NCBI GenBank assembly: GCA_963831235.1
Contig: CAWHPS010000012.1
Span: forward strand, 1-63,328
Length of the DNA: 63,328 bases
Source of the DNA: CAWHPS01 sp963831235
GTDB lineage: Bacteria > Fibrobacterota > OXYB2-FULL-49-7 > JAEUSG01
Reading direction: 5' to 3'
A program made the position numbers and the translations under genes. Of this stretch, positions 16,941 to 26,228 are shown piece by piece (the stretch's first letter is position 1; every line of letters starts with the position of its first letter). Under the pieces are notes generated by a model. That model was not told where the DNA came from. It did not search any database and saw nothing but the letters and a program-made list of their open reading frames with translations.

Positions 16941-17567
16941 ATGGTTAAAAGACTCATTTATTTCTTAGCCGTGAGCATTTTCGTTATAAGCTGTTCAAAA
17001 AACCCCAACAGTCCGTTGGTTAGCCAAACCAATCAAAACCATCAATTATTTCCAATGGCTATTGGTAACTCTTGGACTTATAAAAAATCCAATCTGGATT
17101 TAACAGGAAATGTCACATCTACAATCAATGTCACTCTGAATATTCCGAGGGATACGACAATTGCCTCTGAAACTTGGTATTTTTATGCTTATCACGGAAC
17201 AATCTTCTGGACAACCCGCACAGATGGAATTTGGCGGTGGGCTTTTGTTGCTGGACAACCCAGTTTTCCCACGCTATTTTTAAAATATCCGACTTCCATA
17301 GGAGATACAATAACGGACACAAGTTCAATCTATAGCAAATATATTACGGTTACAATATCGTTAGACAGCCTAAAAGCAACTCCTTCCGGAACCTATCATT
17401 GTATTCTGTACCGTCAATCTTATTTCTGGAACGACACGCTGCAATCTGAAGATTATTTATATTATTCTGTTGGTGTCGGATGGGTTGCTACTGACGCTTA
17501 TGCCGTGGATTCCCTCGGCAGGCATAAAACATACCGGAATGAATTGATAAGTTGTTTGATAAAATAA
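16941..17567 (+). CDS. Secreted lipoprotein of unknown function
   Basis: 208 residues with a signal peptide and lipobox (IYFLAVSIFVISCSKN, lipidated Cys at 19). The mature part is beta-rich: FPMAIGNSWTYKKSNLDLTG, a Thr-rich middle (NVTSTINVTLNIPRDTT), and YLYYSVGVGWVATDAY. This resembles the many small lipoproteins in FCB genomes that begin with a PMAIGNSWTY-type strand. No catalytic motif is visible. It starts 21 bp after a terminator and stands alone. Confidence 0.75.
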   Translation: MVKRLIYFLAVSIFVISCSKNPNSPLVSQTNQNHQLFPMAIGNSWTYKKSNLDLTGNVTSTINVTLNIPRDTTIASETWYFYAYHGTIFWTTRTDGIWRWAFVAGQPSFPTLFLKYPTSIGDTITDTSSIYSKYITVTISLDSLKATPSGTYHCILYRQSYFWNDTLQSEDYLYYSVGVGWVATDAYAVDSLGRHKTYRNELISCLIK

Positions 17568-17705
17568 AGAAGGAAAGAAAACATCGCCTCTATTCTTCAG
17601 TTGTTTACTTATACACGCCTGTAATGGGTGGAACGGATTACCATTTTGCACGACGGATTACTTTTCTTTTTGGAGAAACAAGATAGAGGAAAATAAGGAG
17701 GAACC

Positions 17706-18230
17706 TTGAAACGCACACAGTTTAAAGTCGATGATTTTGTGACACATCCCATTACTTTGTGGAAAGACCAAGGACTATTATTGACCGCCGGTGATTTTAA
17801 AGCTGGTAAATTCAACACTATGACCGTTGGTTGGGGCAGTATCGGTGTGATGTGGGGTAAATCATTTATCCATGTCGTGGTGCGTCCAGTACGGCATACG
17901 TTCAAGTTTATAGAAGAGTATGATACATTCACCGTCTGCGGGTTTCCTAAAGAATACAAGAAGGAATTAATCCTCTTGGGTTCAAAGTCTGGTCGTGATG
18001 GTGATAAGATAAAAGAATCCGGGCTGACCCCAATTCAGTCAAAGGCGGTAGCTGCACCCGGTTTTGAGGAAGCGGAATTGATTATGGAATGCCGGAAGAT
18101 ATATTCCGATGACTTCCGACCAGAGAGGTTTATTGACCCCTCTATAAATAAGAACTATTCAAAGAAGGATTATCATCGGTTCTACTACGGAGAAATTTTA
18201 CGGATAGAAGGTGATTCTTCCGATATGTAG
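17706..18230 (+). CDS. Flavin reductase-like FMN-binding split-barrel protein
   Basis: 174 residues of the flavin reductase family: LLTAGDFKAGKFNTMTVGWG near residue 25, then SFIHVVVRPVRHTFKFIEE, and YDTFTVCGFPKEYKKELILL with the downstream LGSKSGRDGDK. These match the FMN-binding split-barrel used by flavin reductases and by some protein-FMN partner enzymes. The start is a TTG with AAGGAGG placed 4 bp upstream. It stands alone, so its electron partner is not evident. Confidence 0.85.
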   Translation: MKRTQFKVDDFVTHPITLWKDQGLLLTAGDFKAGKFNTMTVGWGSIGVMWGKSFIHVVVRPVRHTFKFIEEYDTFTVCGFPKEYKKELILLGSKSGRDGDKIKESGLTPIQSKAVAAPGFEEAELIMECRKIYSDDFRPERFIDPSINKNYSKKDYHRFYYGEILRIEGDSSDM

Positions 18231-18280
18231 TCTTATTGTCAAATAGATGAAAATATTATTCTATAGAAAGATAAGGAACT

Positions 18281-18550
18281 ATGGACAAAAACATTTTATA
18301 CAGAGAAAAGAATGAATTGTTTGCAATTTATAATCATCCTAAATCGGAGGATTCGGTAAATTACCGCTACACAATAACAATTGTAGATTCCGATAAGAAT
18401 CCAATTGAAATAAAATTGTTATTTGATGGTTGCCCGCCTTCATTTGCTCCAATGCCTCCAAAAGAACATACGATAAAAGCTACGACTTTAATTGAAATGT
18501 ATTCAAAATTACGAAAGTGGTTTTTGAAATACTGTTATATTTTAAAATGA
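18281..18550 (+). CDS. Small hypothetical protein
   Basis: 89 residues starting MDKNILYREKNELFAIYN, with an ATG preceded by a weak AAGGAA. The composition is ordinary for a soluble protein; the middle PSFAPMPPKEHTIKATTLIE is the only distinctive part. No family was recognised. It follows the flavin reductase by 50 bp on the same strand. Confidence 0.5.
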   Translation: MDKNILYREKNELFAIYNHPKSEDSVNYRYTITIVDSDKNPIEIKLLFDGCPPSFAPMPPKEHTIKATTLIEMYSKLRKWFLKYCYILK

Positions 18551-18732
18551 TAAGCGTTTTGAAATACTGGATTGTTTGATACGGGTTGTTTGAATTTTAC
18601 TTTCTATCAAAAGGGAAAACCATCACAATCAAAACGGTATATTATTCTATTGTCCACTTTTTTAAAGAGAGTATCAGGGAATAAGACAATTCTTCATAAT
18701 CCATAACCGATCCATACCCTTCATAGAGTGAT

Positions 18733-19020
18733 TGTCCCGTTGTTCTTTCTTTCTTATATCTTTAATAAAACAAAGGGAAAGAAATTAATATAGTTCTTGT
18801 GTATACCCTTGAAAACAGGCATGGCGGAAAAGGATTAATACTTGTGTATACCCTAATAAGAAAAACAAGGATTACAAAAACCATTCCATCCTGTTAGTAG
18901 GGTAATTGTTCTGTTTTATTTTTCTTAATCTTTAATACAAAGAAAACAAATTAATGCTTATTTACGGCTACCCTGATAAAACAAGTATTCCGAAAACAAT
19001 ATTAACGGCTACCCTACTGC
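18733..19020 (+). repeat. Degenerate tandem repeats in a gene-free region
   Basis: Two related blocks of about 150-170 bp (from about 18733 and 18904) each hold a pyrimidine-rich lead, a TTTAATA-AAACAAAG-like stretch and two TTAAT...TACCCT motifs. CTTGTGTATACCCT occurs twice in the first block and ACGGCTACCCT twice in the second. TTCCCATTTTTTG is also repeated downstream at about 19045 and 19140. The region 18551-19255 has no convincing gene. Confidence 0.4.
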
Positions 19021-19167
19021 TCCAACAATACAAATACTCTATAATGCTATACAAGTTCCCATTTTTTGTAAGATCGCCTATATCTTCAACAATTTTAAGG
19101 TTTTGGATTTCAGGACAAAGAGAAGTTCGTATATATAAATTCCCATTTTTTGAAAGGGACGAAAAGA

Positions 19168-19194
19168 AACCCCCTACTTCGTATTGAGGGGGTT
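19168..19194. terminator. Hairpin terminator between convergent genes
   Basis: Arms AACCCCCT (19168-19175) and AGGGGGTT (19187-19194) form an 8-bp stem with an 11-nt loop. It lies between the plus-strand small genes and the minus-strand block starting at 19256, so it can serve either direction. T-runs are modest on both sides. Confidence 0.6.
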
Positions 19195-19255
19195 ATAATT
19201 CCCGCCTTTAAGTAATTTAAAACTCCGCAGTTCTTAGCCATTCTATATTTCTCTT

Positions 19256-19708
19256 TCATTCTTTATTACTGATAGCTTTTGTTTTGTCCAAAACGCGCTG
19301 CATGTCACTTGCAGAAATCTGATAGGAACTTTCACCTCTTATGCTACCCTTAACCTGCATACGCATTTTGCCATCAATTGGATAAACCTCTAGCGCACGA
19401 TTGGTTGTTGTGGCATTCTCCATAACCTCTGCAAGAGTACACGCATTTAATTTCAGGAACTCGTTTTCCCAAGTGCGGGATATCTCTTTTAGAGCGTCAG
19501 AAATTTGTTTACACTCTTCTGGCATTAAATCTTCATTCAATACTGACTTCTTAAAAAACAATAATATGCTGTCCTTGATACTATCTCCACTCTTTATTAA
19601 TTCACCATTTTGAACTGAATCAAGTCCAATTCCGATTGACTCAGCCAATTGCCTCTTAAAATTCTGATAGCAATAAACCGGTAACTCCATAAAACAAAGT
19701 AGTTTCAT
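19256..19708 (-). CDS. Hypothetical protein at the end of the mobile block
   Basis: About 150 residues from the ATG at 19708, chosen because GGAGG sits 5 bp upstream; the frame is open to 19720. It starts MKLLCFMELPVYCYQNFKRQ and ends with a predicted helix (SDMQRVLDKTKAISN). The C-terminal part YPIDGKMRMQVKGSIRG looks like a small beta sheet. No family was recognised. It is the last gene of the 19.2-28.4 kb minus-strand block. Confidence 0.55.
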   Translation of the reverse strand: MKLLCFMELPVYCYQNFKRQLAESIGIGLDSVQNGELIKSGDSIKDSILLFFKKSVLNEDLMPEECKQISDALKEISRTWENEFLKLNACTLAEVMENATTTNRALEVYPIDGKMRMQVKGSIRGESSYQISASDMQRVLDKTKAISNKE

Positions 19709-19955
19709 CTGAACCTCCAAATATTAGTTGGTTAAATTTCACTGAATCTGATTCAAAGCACATTCTTGTTTAAGTATTGTGCTTTCGGGAGCCTCATAGA
19801 TTTCCTCCTATGTTAAATTGCTGAATATTCATCATTACACTGTTTCATAACCCCGCCTTACCCTGCCAGATGCATTTTAGACCACTACCTGCCCCTTAAA
19901 TCAATAACCAATGCGATTCCTTGTAGATTTTGATTTCCATTTAATCCAGCATATT

Positions 19956-21074
19956 CTATTGTTCTGCCTGCTTTATCAGCATTTTTCTTGAATCATCAAT
20001 GGTTTCCAATTTATTGTCTGGGATAATCGAATCTGCTTTTTCATCATTTTTTTGGATATGCTTATATTTGATATTGGGGCTAACCCTTTGAGGAATTATT
20101 GAACTGGTAATAACGGCCTTTTGTTTATCCTTGTTCTTTATCAGTTGCTGCATGAATCCATTCTTATAATTTGTTTTGTCGTAACATATTGTTGGAACAT
20201 TTCCAATTGAATTGTCGATTGCGTCAATAACATCCATTGGGTAAAGTATTTGCGAGGATATACAGTCATATTCTTCATCAGTAAGCGCGTTATGCGGGCG
20301 GTTATATTTCCATCGTTGATAGAAAGCAATTCGACCAGAGATATACTGGTAGGATGGGAATAGAATATGAAAATGTCTCTCATTAATGAACTGAGTAATG
20401 ATTTTATTACATATTGGTTCACCAAGCATCTGGCTTTGGGTTAGCGAAAATTCGGATTGGATAATAGGTATAATTAAAGAAAAATGACGGCTATCGTAGA
20501 AATCATTTCGGATTGCTATCTGTACAAGCCAATCCAATATTTTTGATAATGTAATAGTAAAATGCATGTTCTCTGCATCTGTTGTTTGTTGATTATTAAG
20601 ATACTTTTGGTAGATATCCCTTACTCGATGAAAATAAAAATACTGAAGGTAATAATTAGATTTTGACAGCTCTTCTTTTTCACCATAAAAAGGGGTATTA
20701 CTTCGAAAAACTATTTTAACATTTCTTGCATCGGGCAAATCATTGCATCGTTGCAGCATATTTTGGTATGAAAAACCACCCTGCCAGAGCCTTCTAATGC
20801 AAGTAGCTTCAGTATAACCACCCCATTTATTATGTCCGCTCAATAGTCTTGCTACTTTTTTTATATACTCTGTTGACAATAACCTATATGAATATCTTCG
20901 AGGGAGTTCATTGTCAATGTAGAGGGTTGTTTTATCAGAATTGAAAACCGCTTGCCAGTGACGAAATAATTCATCCACAATCCACCAGATAAACAATCTT
21001 TTCGTCAACCCATCACAAGAATCAATTTTCTTTTTAATATTTTCCAAATTAAACTGAATTTGTGCTTTTGGCAT
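19956..21074 (-). CDS. Hypothetical protein, 372 residues
   Basis: A soluble protein with no signal peptide or membrane span. It begins MPKAQIQFNLENIKKKIDSC after a GGGAG ribosome-binding site. It is rich in aromatic residues and predicted helices (RLFIWWIVDELFRHWQAVF, YYLQYFYFHRVRDIYQKYL), with a polar low-complexity end after about residue 315. No motif identifies it. It lies 81 bp after the GHKL-peptidase stop and may be in the same transcript. Confidence 0.55.
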   Translation of the reverse strand: MPKAQIQFNLENIKKKIDSCDGLTKRLFIWWIVDELFRHWQAVFNSDKTTLYIDNELPRRYSYRLLSTEYIKKVARLLSGHNKWGGYTEATCIRRLWQGGFSYQNMLQRCNDLPDARNVKIVFRSNTPFYGEKEELSKSNYYLQYFYFHRVRDIYQKYLNNQQTTDAENMHFTITLSKILDWLVQIAIRNDFYDSRHFSLIIPIIQSEFSLTQSQMLGEPICNKIITQFINERHFHILFPSYQYISGRIAFYQRWKYNRPHNALTDEEYDCISSQILYPMDVIDAIDNSIGNVPTICYDKTNYKNGFMQQLIKNKDKQKAVITSSIIPQRVSPNIKYKHIQKNDEKADSIIPDNKLETIDDSRKMLIKQAEQ

Positions 21075-21155
21075 ATTTAATCTCCCTGTTTATAGTATAT
21101 TCTCCTACAAAACCGTTATCTGAACCCGAGCAAGCATTATTTTTAAGACTAAGCT

Positions 21156-22571
21156 TTATTCCAAATCCAAAAAGTGCGTATCTGCCTTAACAATGAATGC
21201 AAGTTTGGCTCCTATATCGGTGATACAATTAATATATGCCTTTTCAGCATGTAGTCCTTTTGAGTGCGCCAATTCATGGATTATTATCGACAGCAATTCT
21301 TCTTTGAGTGGAGCCTTAAATAAATCCTCACCCATTGCGGCAATATTATAAGTCAATACATTTCCCTTCGGATCAAATGATGCAAGGTTACTGCTAGGCG
21401 CTTCTGGATTTATGAAAAGAACATTTACTAAGATACCAAGAAGCTCTTTACCTACTTTTTTCGTTAGTGCTGCAACTTTTTCCTGAGCTTCATTTGGTAC
21501 AACCGCGTTGGTACCTGCTGATGGAAATATTGATGAAGTAGTTGGGAGTAGGTTATCGCGCTTAACATTATCCCACTCTCCTTTTGTTAGTTCCGCGCCA
21601 TGCAATAAGCGATATCCCCCTATAATAGCTTCATCGTTTGCAACCGAATCTCTCGGATTCACAATAACGGCGTTTTCACCAAATCTTTTTTCTATAATTG
21701 TTGCAAGGGCTTCTTTTTGTATTTTACTATCACTACATCCTGTTCGGACCCAGTTTTCGGAAGCGTCCTCGGATTTAATGGCATTTGCTGTATTATTTAT
21801 CACTCCCGCATACAACTCTTTTAAGAAGGCTTGCGAGACAGTTTCTCTGTCCGTATTTAACGGTATCTTTTGCTGTACATCTACGCTAAATTGACAGTCT
21901 ATTTCGCAAACAGGAATACCAAGCTCAAATAATAAGGCTTTTTCGGTTTCATGAATATGAATTTTCGTTTGCCGTTTAGTCTTGCGCATAACGCCATCTG
22001 TTTCAATTACAGTCGGAAGAGTATCGGTATATTCAATAAATGCTTCTTTGTGCTTTACAGCGTCTCCATTAACCTGATAATTTATTCCTTTAGGAACCAA
22101 GATGGATTTGATATTAGTAACGCAATCTTCGTATTCATCCTCGCTCATGACTATTTCAACAGTCACCACCGTTCCTTTTTCTGTCTTTTCTGCCGATTCA
22201 TATCGTTTGTTGTTTTTAAATAAAACAGTTCCTTTTGTCGATGTTATTTTTGCCGTCTTGCAAATCGTGATTAAAAACTTTTCACCTACATTAAACCTGC
22301 CTCGCTGCTCTGGATTAGCCTGCTTCTTTGAATGCCGGTATAAAGTGTAAGCGTCTTTCAGATCATCGAATCCATCAGGGGCATCATCTACAAATTCGAA
22401 CGTTGCTTTTCCACGACAATATGAGCAAGTGACGGACAAGAGCGTGATCAATTCATCTATCGCATTTTGAACAAGCTCAAGGAGCATACGCCACTTCGGT
22501 TTAGATTCTATCTGTTTCCTTAATCCATCACAATCGACCTCAAGCATTGATTTTCCTTTTTTGCTGTACAT
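21156..22571 (-). CDS. GHKL-type ATPase fused to an HExxH metallopeptidase
   Basis: 471 residues. The N-terminal third has the Bergerat ATP-binding fold: ELVQNAIDE (residues 32-40, magnesium-coordinating Asn), DDAPDGF (62-68) and the lid motif GRFNVGEKFLI. The middle is a transducer-like region. The C-terminus has IIIHELAHSKGLHAEKAY, with the zinc-binding HELAH at about 432-436 and a possible further ligand in GLHAEKAY. The order suggests ATP-driven control of a protease or chaperone-like clamp, unlike Hsp90, MutL or kinases. The fusion is unusual to me; function is inferred. Two starts are plausible: M1 (AAAGGA upstream) and M9 (also AAAGGA). Confidence 0.75.
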   Translation of the reverse strand: MYSKKGKSMLEVDCDGLRKQIESKPKWRMLLELVQNAIDELITLLSVTCSYCRGKATFEFVDDAPDGFDDLKDAYTLYRHSKKQANPEQRGRFNVGEKFLITICKTAKITSTKGTVLFKNNKRYESAEKTEKGTVVTVEIVMSEDEYEDCVTNIKSILVPKGINYQVNGDAVKHKEAFIEYTDTLPTVIETDGVMRKTKRQTKIHIHETEKALLFELGIPVCEIDCQFSVDVQQKIPLNTDRETVSQAFLKELYAGVINNTANAIKSEDASENWVRTGCSDSKIQKEALATIIEKRFGENAVIVNPRDSVANDEAIIGGYRLLHGAELTKGEWDNVKRDNLLPTTSSIFPSAGTNAVVPNEAQEKVAALTKKVGKELLGILVNVLFINPEAPSSNLASFDPKGNVLTYNIAAMGEDLFKAPLKEELLSIIIHELAHSKGLHAEKAYINCITDIGAKLAFIVKADTHFLDLE

Positions 22572-22609
22572 GTTAGTCCTTTCATTAATGGTTTACCGTA
22601 TTCCACTCA

Positions 22610-23554
22610 TTATGCATCCCAATGCAAACAATATTTATCCGATTCATTACTTGATAGTACAAATCCTACCATTGCTCGCAAGTAAGAAAACTCGCGTAAA
22701 TAGTATTGCCATGAGTCAAAGTCGCAAATCATATATTGGCATTCCTCCTTGTCAATATTTATACCATCAATAACTGCTCGTACTTTCAGTGGGTAAACAA
22801 GGTGAAGCTCTCCACAATTGCTTATATATCTGCCTGCCCGATTTTCAGCATCCCATGATCTTCCTTCAACTAAAAACTGCTCCTCTTCATTTGAATCATT
22901 TTCAAGTAATCCAAATATTTGCTTTTCGTTAATAACAGTTGCTGAACCACCTTCTTTTTCCATCTTTTCTAGCATTTCTTTTATTTTGCTATTTTGATTT
23001 TTGCCATTAACATTGAGCGTGTGATTTGTTTTAAGGAAATATTGAAATGCGCTATACGACGATTGTATTATTGCGTTTTTTTGCTTATTTCTATTTTCAT
23101 GACAAAGGACAACAATCTTCAGCTTAATAGCTTCTTTAAATTTATTTTCAAGGTTACATAAAGCGATATTGACTTTATTCCAGTCTGGCCGGAAAAAGGC
23201 CGTTCCCTTTGGTCGTTCAAATATATCACAAATATCTTGTCCTGTAACTCCTCTGATAATATTATTGAAACCCCATCTATTATCGTTAACCCTAAATTTA
23301 CCGATATCTATTCCTTGATATTTTTCATGCATAATTTTGACATCTATTATCCTTGGAACGTTACCATCTGGGCATAATTCAGCCAAAACCTCTGATTCTC
23401 GCTTATTGTATACGCTCCTTTCATTTTCCGTAAAGTCATCCATATCTTTCCCGGTATCATTCATAAGTTCTGATACAATTGAAACATTCCTATAGAGGAT
23501 ATTTAACATTAACTCATAGTTATCACATTGTACTAATCTGATATCGATTGCCAT
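22610..23554 (-). CDS. Hypothetical protein, 314 residues
   Basis: Soluble, starting MAIDIRLVQCDNYELMLNIL; I took the ATG at 23554 because AAAGGAG lies 8 bp upstream. A segment near residue 85 reads NRWGFNNIIRGVTGQDICDI, and the end has EECQYMICDFDSWQYYLREF. The middle KEMLEKMEKEGG is probably a coiled coil. No family was identified. It is the gene before the GHKL-peptidase on the minus strand, 38 bp away, so the two are likely co-transcribed. Confidence 0.55.
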   Translation of the reverse strand: MAIDIRLVQCDNYELMLNILYRNVSIVSELMNDTGKDMDDFTENERSVYNKRESEVLAELCPDGNVPRIIDVKIMHEKYQGIDIGKFRVNDNRWGFNNIIRGVTGQDICDIFERPKGTAFFRPDWNKVNIALCNLENKFKEAIKLKIVVLCHENRNKQKNAIIQSSYSAFQYFLKTNHTLNVNGKNQNSKIKEMLEKMEKEGGSATVINEKQIFGLLENDSNEEEQFLVEGRSWDAENRAGRYISNCGELHLVYPLKVRAVIDGINIDKEECQYMICDFDSWQYYLREFSYLRAMVGFVLSSNESDKYCLHWDA

Positions 23555-23764
23555 AATCACATCTCCTTTTAAAATTGTTTATTTTGCTTAAGCCCAGAAT
23601 CCTTTCTAATAGTAATCAATCCTTCCTCACCTACAATACAATAGCCCGCTCTAATTCACGTTATTTTGAACGGGTGTAGCTCTTGCAGTTGAAGCAACTA
23701 TTTTGATAACCCCCTTTTTTGAATATGTCCCATTGCATTTTACAATGGGGTGCCTTTAAAACTG

Positions 23765-23956
23765 TCAGCTTATGGATTTAGTTATCTGGCACGGATACAG
23801 TGAATTCGGAAGATGGCTTGTCGCCGACATTGATTCTGTCTCGTATAAACCAATATTTACCTTTACGATCATTTGTTTGCTCCTTACATTCTTTATTTCT
23901 TGAGGCCTACAACTCGCACTAGGCTCTTGTGGGATATTGTATTCATTGTATTCCAT
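23765..23956 (-). CDS. Possible small protein, 63 residues
   Basis: An ATG at 23956 preceded by GAAAGAAG opens a 63-codon frame starting MEYNEYNIPQEPSASC. It is on the strand of the surrounding block and fits between neighbours, but composition is nondescript (Ser, Pro, Ile rich) and no family was recognised. The 200 bp after it hold a CCCATTG...CAATGGG hairpin. I list it with low confidence. Confidence 0.25.
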   Translation of the reverse strand: MEYNEYNIPQEPSASCRPQEIKNVRSKQMIVKVNIGLYETESMSATSHLPNSLYPCQITKSIS

Positions 23957-24007
23957 AGTACGTTTCTTCTTTCAAGTTTATAAAATCTATATTTTCTTTA
24001 TTGTTTT

Positions 24008-25045
24008 TTATTTATTAGCCATACTAAAAGGACAGTGAATAATCATGCATTCTTCACATAGCATTCGCTTCGTATCAATATGAAATCGATCCATTTTATT
24101 CTTATCCTTCAATAATTCATCTGAGGATGTCACATCTTGAATAGATAACTGTCCATTATCGTATGTAAATTGCATAAACAATTCTCCGAAATTGGTCAGC
24201 CATGTAAAGTAACAAACATCTTCTTGATATTTTTTACACGGTTCTCCTAAGCCATAGATCACCTTATTGATTTTATCGATAAGGTCACAGTATTTTGAAT
24301 AAGGAGTTAATGTCATTTCAATTGTTTTTACTTCACCGCCACTAATGCTTCCCCTGTATGGTTTGATATAAATGCGAATCATAGACTGATATGATTCAAA
24401 TGATTTTTTGATTATGAAAATGTCACTGATACGTACACAATACCAACCACATGGATATTCGCTTTCAGATACCATGCTTGACAGCAATGACTTATTTCGT
24501 TGTTTTTGTAACTGTTGCACATTATAAATAAGACAGTTTTTATCACAGTAGAATTCGCTGTGTTCTGAATAATCGCCACAACAGTTAACAGATTGATCTC
24601 CTTCGATTAAACCCATTATACTTCGATCTAAACAATAATAGTTCTTGTTTAGATCAGAATACCTTATGATATCTTTAACAAATGGGTATCCGGATGTTTT
24701 TTGCCCGAATAACACATAAACAAGCCGGCCTTGAAGTAGTTCTATTGCTGAATTTGCTGTATGTTCGGCTTCTGTTACTCTTTCAACGCTATGCAATTTG
24801 CTAACAAGATTGAATAATTGTGTTTTTGGTACAAATTCTGAGCCTAGCCGGATATATATTTTATAATTATACTTATCTCCATCATAGCTTACATGGTAGG
24901 AGTTTAATAGAATAAAAATGATTTGAATTGCAGGAATATTCTTTCCAAATCCATTCTCTTGATATTTTGCTTCAATTTTCGCACAAACCCATCTGGATGG
25001 TACTCGGCGGGGGAATAGCCCCTTGGCTGGCTGTATTTCTGCCAT
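24008..25045 (-). CDS. Hypothetical protein, paralogue of the gene at 27171-28181
   Basis: 345 residues, soluble, with an AGGAGA ribosome-binding site. It shares with the 336-residue protein at 27171-28181 the blocks WVCAKIEAKYQENGFG, NIPAIQI, PKTQLFN and SGYPFVKDII, then FIIKKSFESYQSMI (FIIEKPFESYDSAV in the other) near residue 215. Cys residues are frequent, including a C-terminal LCEECMIIHCPF that could bind metal. No known domain was recognised. The two copies flank the radical SAM gene and a pair of smaller paralogues, so the whole unit looks internally duplicated. Confidence 0.6.
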   Translation of the reverse strand: MAEIQPAKGLFPRRVPSRWVCAKIEAKYQENGFGKNIPAIQIIFILLNSYHVSYDGDKYNYKIYIRLGSEFVPKTQLFNLVSKLHSVERVTEAEHTANSAIELLQGRLVYVLFGQKTSGYPFVKDIIRYSDLNKNYYCLDRSIMGLIEGDQSVNCCGDYSEHSEFYCDKNCLIYNVQQLQKQRNKSLLSSMVSESEYPCGWYCVRISDIFIIKKSFESYQSMIRIYIKPYRGSISGGEVKTIEMTLTPYSKYCDLIDKINKVIYGLGEPCKKYQEDVCYFTWLTNFGELFMQFTYDNGQLSIQDVTSSDELLKDKNKMDRFHIDTKRMLCEECMIIHCPFSMANK

Positions 25046-25080
25046 AAACTTCTCCTTTGTGTTAATTTATTCTCTTATAC

Positions 25081-26043
25081 TTAAAGTACAATTGCCCCTT
25101 CTATTTCACGTTTTTTGAACCATTCTGTAAAATCAAAACCGCCGCGCTTGGTATATTGCAGAAACTTTAATTTTCCGGAAGGTATGCAAAGAACTGCTGT
25201 TTCAAACAATTTTTTGCAATAATCCTGCCATTTAATCCTCGATTGTACTACTTCTTCAAGCTGTAGGGCATCGTCCGTCACCCCCATAGATTTTAAAGCA
25301 TCAATGGTAGCTGCAAAGTTTTTACCTCTGGGATTTACCGCTTCAACCCAAATATCTTCACACTTGTCGGCTTTAATTCCTTGTACGATCTCTGCAAATC
25401 TGGCTATGTCACCTGGTAATACAGGACACAGCATTCCAAATGTACGGAAACCTTCTCCTTGCAATTTGTTTAATAGTGCTATCCTCTGATTTACAGGCAA
25501 AGTTCCTTCGCCTTCTATGGCATTTGAAACCTTATCGGAATTTGTACCCGTTGATAGACCATAAACGACTCGTGTTTTAAAGGCTGTCAGATGGTTTGCA
25601 AGGTCCCATATCTTATGACTTTTGGATAAGACACGGATATTCATTTTTGTATTTTCAAGGATTAACCTAATACAGCCTTCGGTCGTCGCAACATCTGCAT
25701 CCGTGGCACAAGGATCGCATGTTGTACAAAAGAATACGGTGTCTTTATTGTCAACAAAAGCATTCCTTAAACACCCATTCTTATAAAACAAACTTTTGCG
25801 GACTTTTGTTTCTGCATCTCCGGGCTCTCTGTATAAAGAGAAAGAATTGATTTCATTCCCTTGCTGGATAAAGTCTTGTAAGGATTTCAACTTTAGCATC
25901 ATTGACGGTACATAACAATAGCTGCAAGAGAATTTGCATAGACAACCTATGTTAACATGATACTGCGCTAGTTTTTTCTTTGCAAATTCCGTTGAACAAA
26001 CTATTCCAGAATTACCCTTATAGGTAAAATGTTTGTTTTTCAT
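25081..26043 (-). CDS. SplB-like radical SAM protein
   Basis: 320 residues. CLCKFSCSYCYVP (residues 34-46) provides the CxxxCxxC motif that binds the radical-SAM 4Fe-4S cluster. The barrel continues with FCTTCDPCATDADVATTEGC, IRVLSKSHKIWDL, RVVYGLSTGTNSDKVSNAI and GFRTFGMLCPVLPGD, a pattern of COG1533 (SplB, spore photolyase relatives). No SPASM domain is visible, so it is not a typical peptide-maturation enzyme. COG1533 proteins on phage and plasmid DNA are often paired with TcmP partners; none is recognised here. The start has GGAAGGGAG upstream. The substrate is unknown. Confidence 0.85.
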   Translation of the reverse strand: MKNKHFTYKGNSGIVCSTEFAKKKLAQYHVNIGCLCKFSCSYCYVPSMMLKLKSLQDFIQQGNEINSFSLYREPGDAETKVRKSLFYKNGCLRNAFVDNKDTVFFCTTCDPCATDADVATTEGCIRLILENTKMNIRVLSKSHKIWDLANHLTAFKTRVVYGLSTGTNSDKVSNAIEGEGTLPVNQRIALLNKLQGEGFRTFGMLCPVLPGDIARFAEIVQGIKADKCEDIWVEAVNPRGKNFAATIDALKSMGVTDDALQLEEVVQSRIKWQDYCKKLFETAVLCIPSGKLKFLQYTKRGGFDFTEWFKKREIEGAIVL

Positions 26044-26228
26044 TTGCTCCCTTCCGTTATAATTGTTTTATGCCATTAATTAATTTTCCAATATGCTTCT
26101 TATTAAGCCATGCCGTTACCATTTCGTATCGGGAGGGCTACGATTACCGACAATAATATTACAGCAATTTACAATTTCCATTTAACCTGCATTCTCAATT
26201 AAATTTTGTCATTTTATTTGAGACATAC

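Noticed and set aside
18954..19187. 77-codon plus-strand gene
   Set aside because: It lies across degenerate repeats, has no ribosome-binding site and repeats its own KFPFF segment.
23765..23956. RiPP precursor for the nearby radical SAM enzyme
   Set aside because: The enzyme is SplB-like without a SPASM domain, and the small frame lacks a leader-core pattern.
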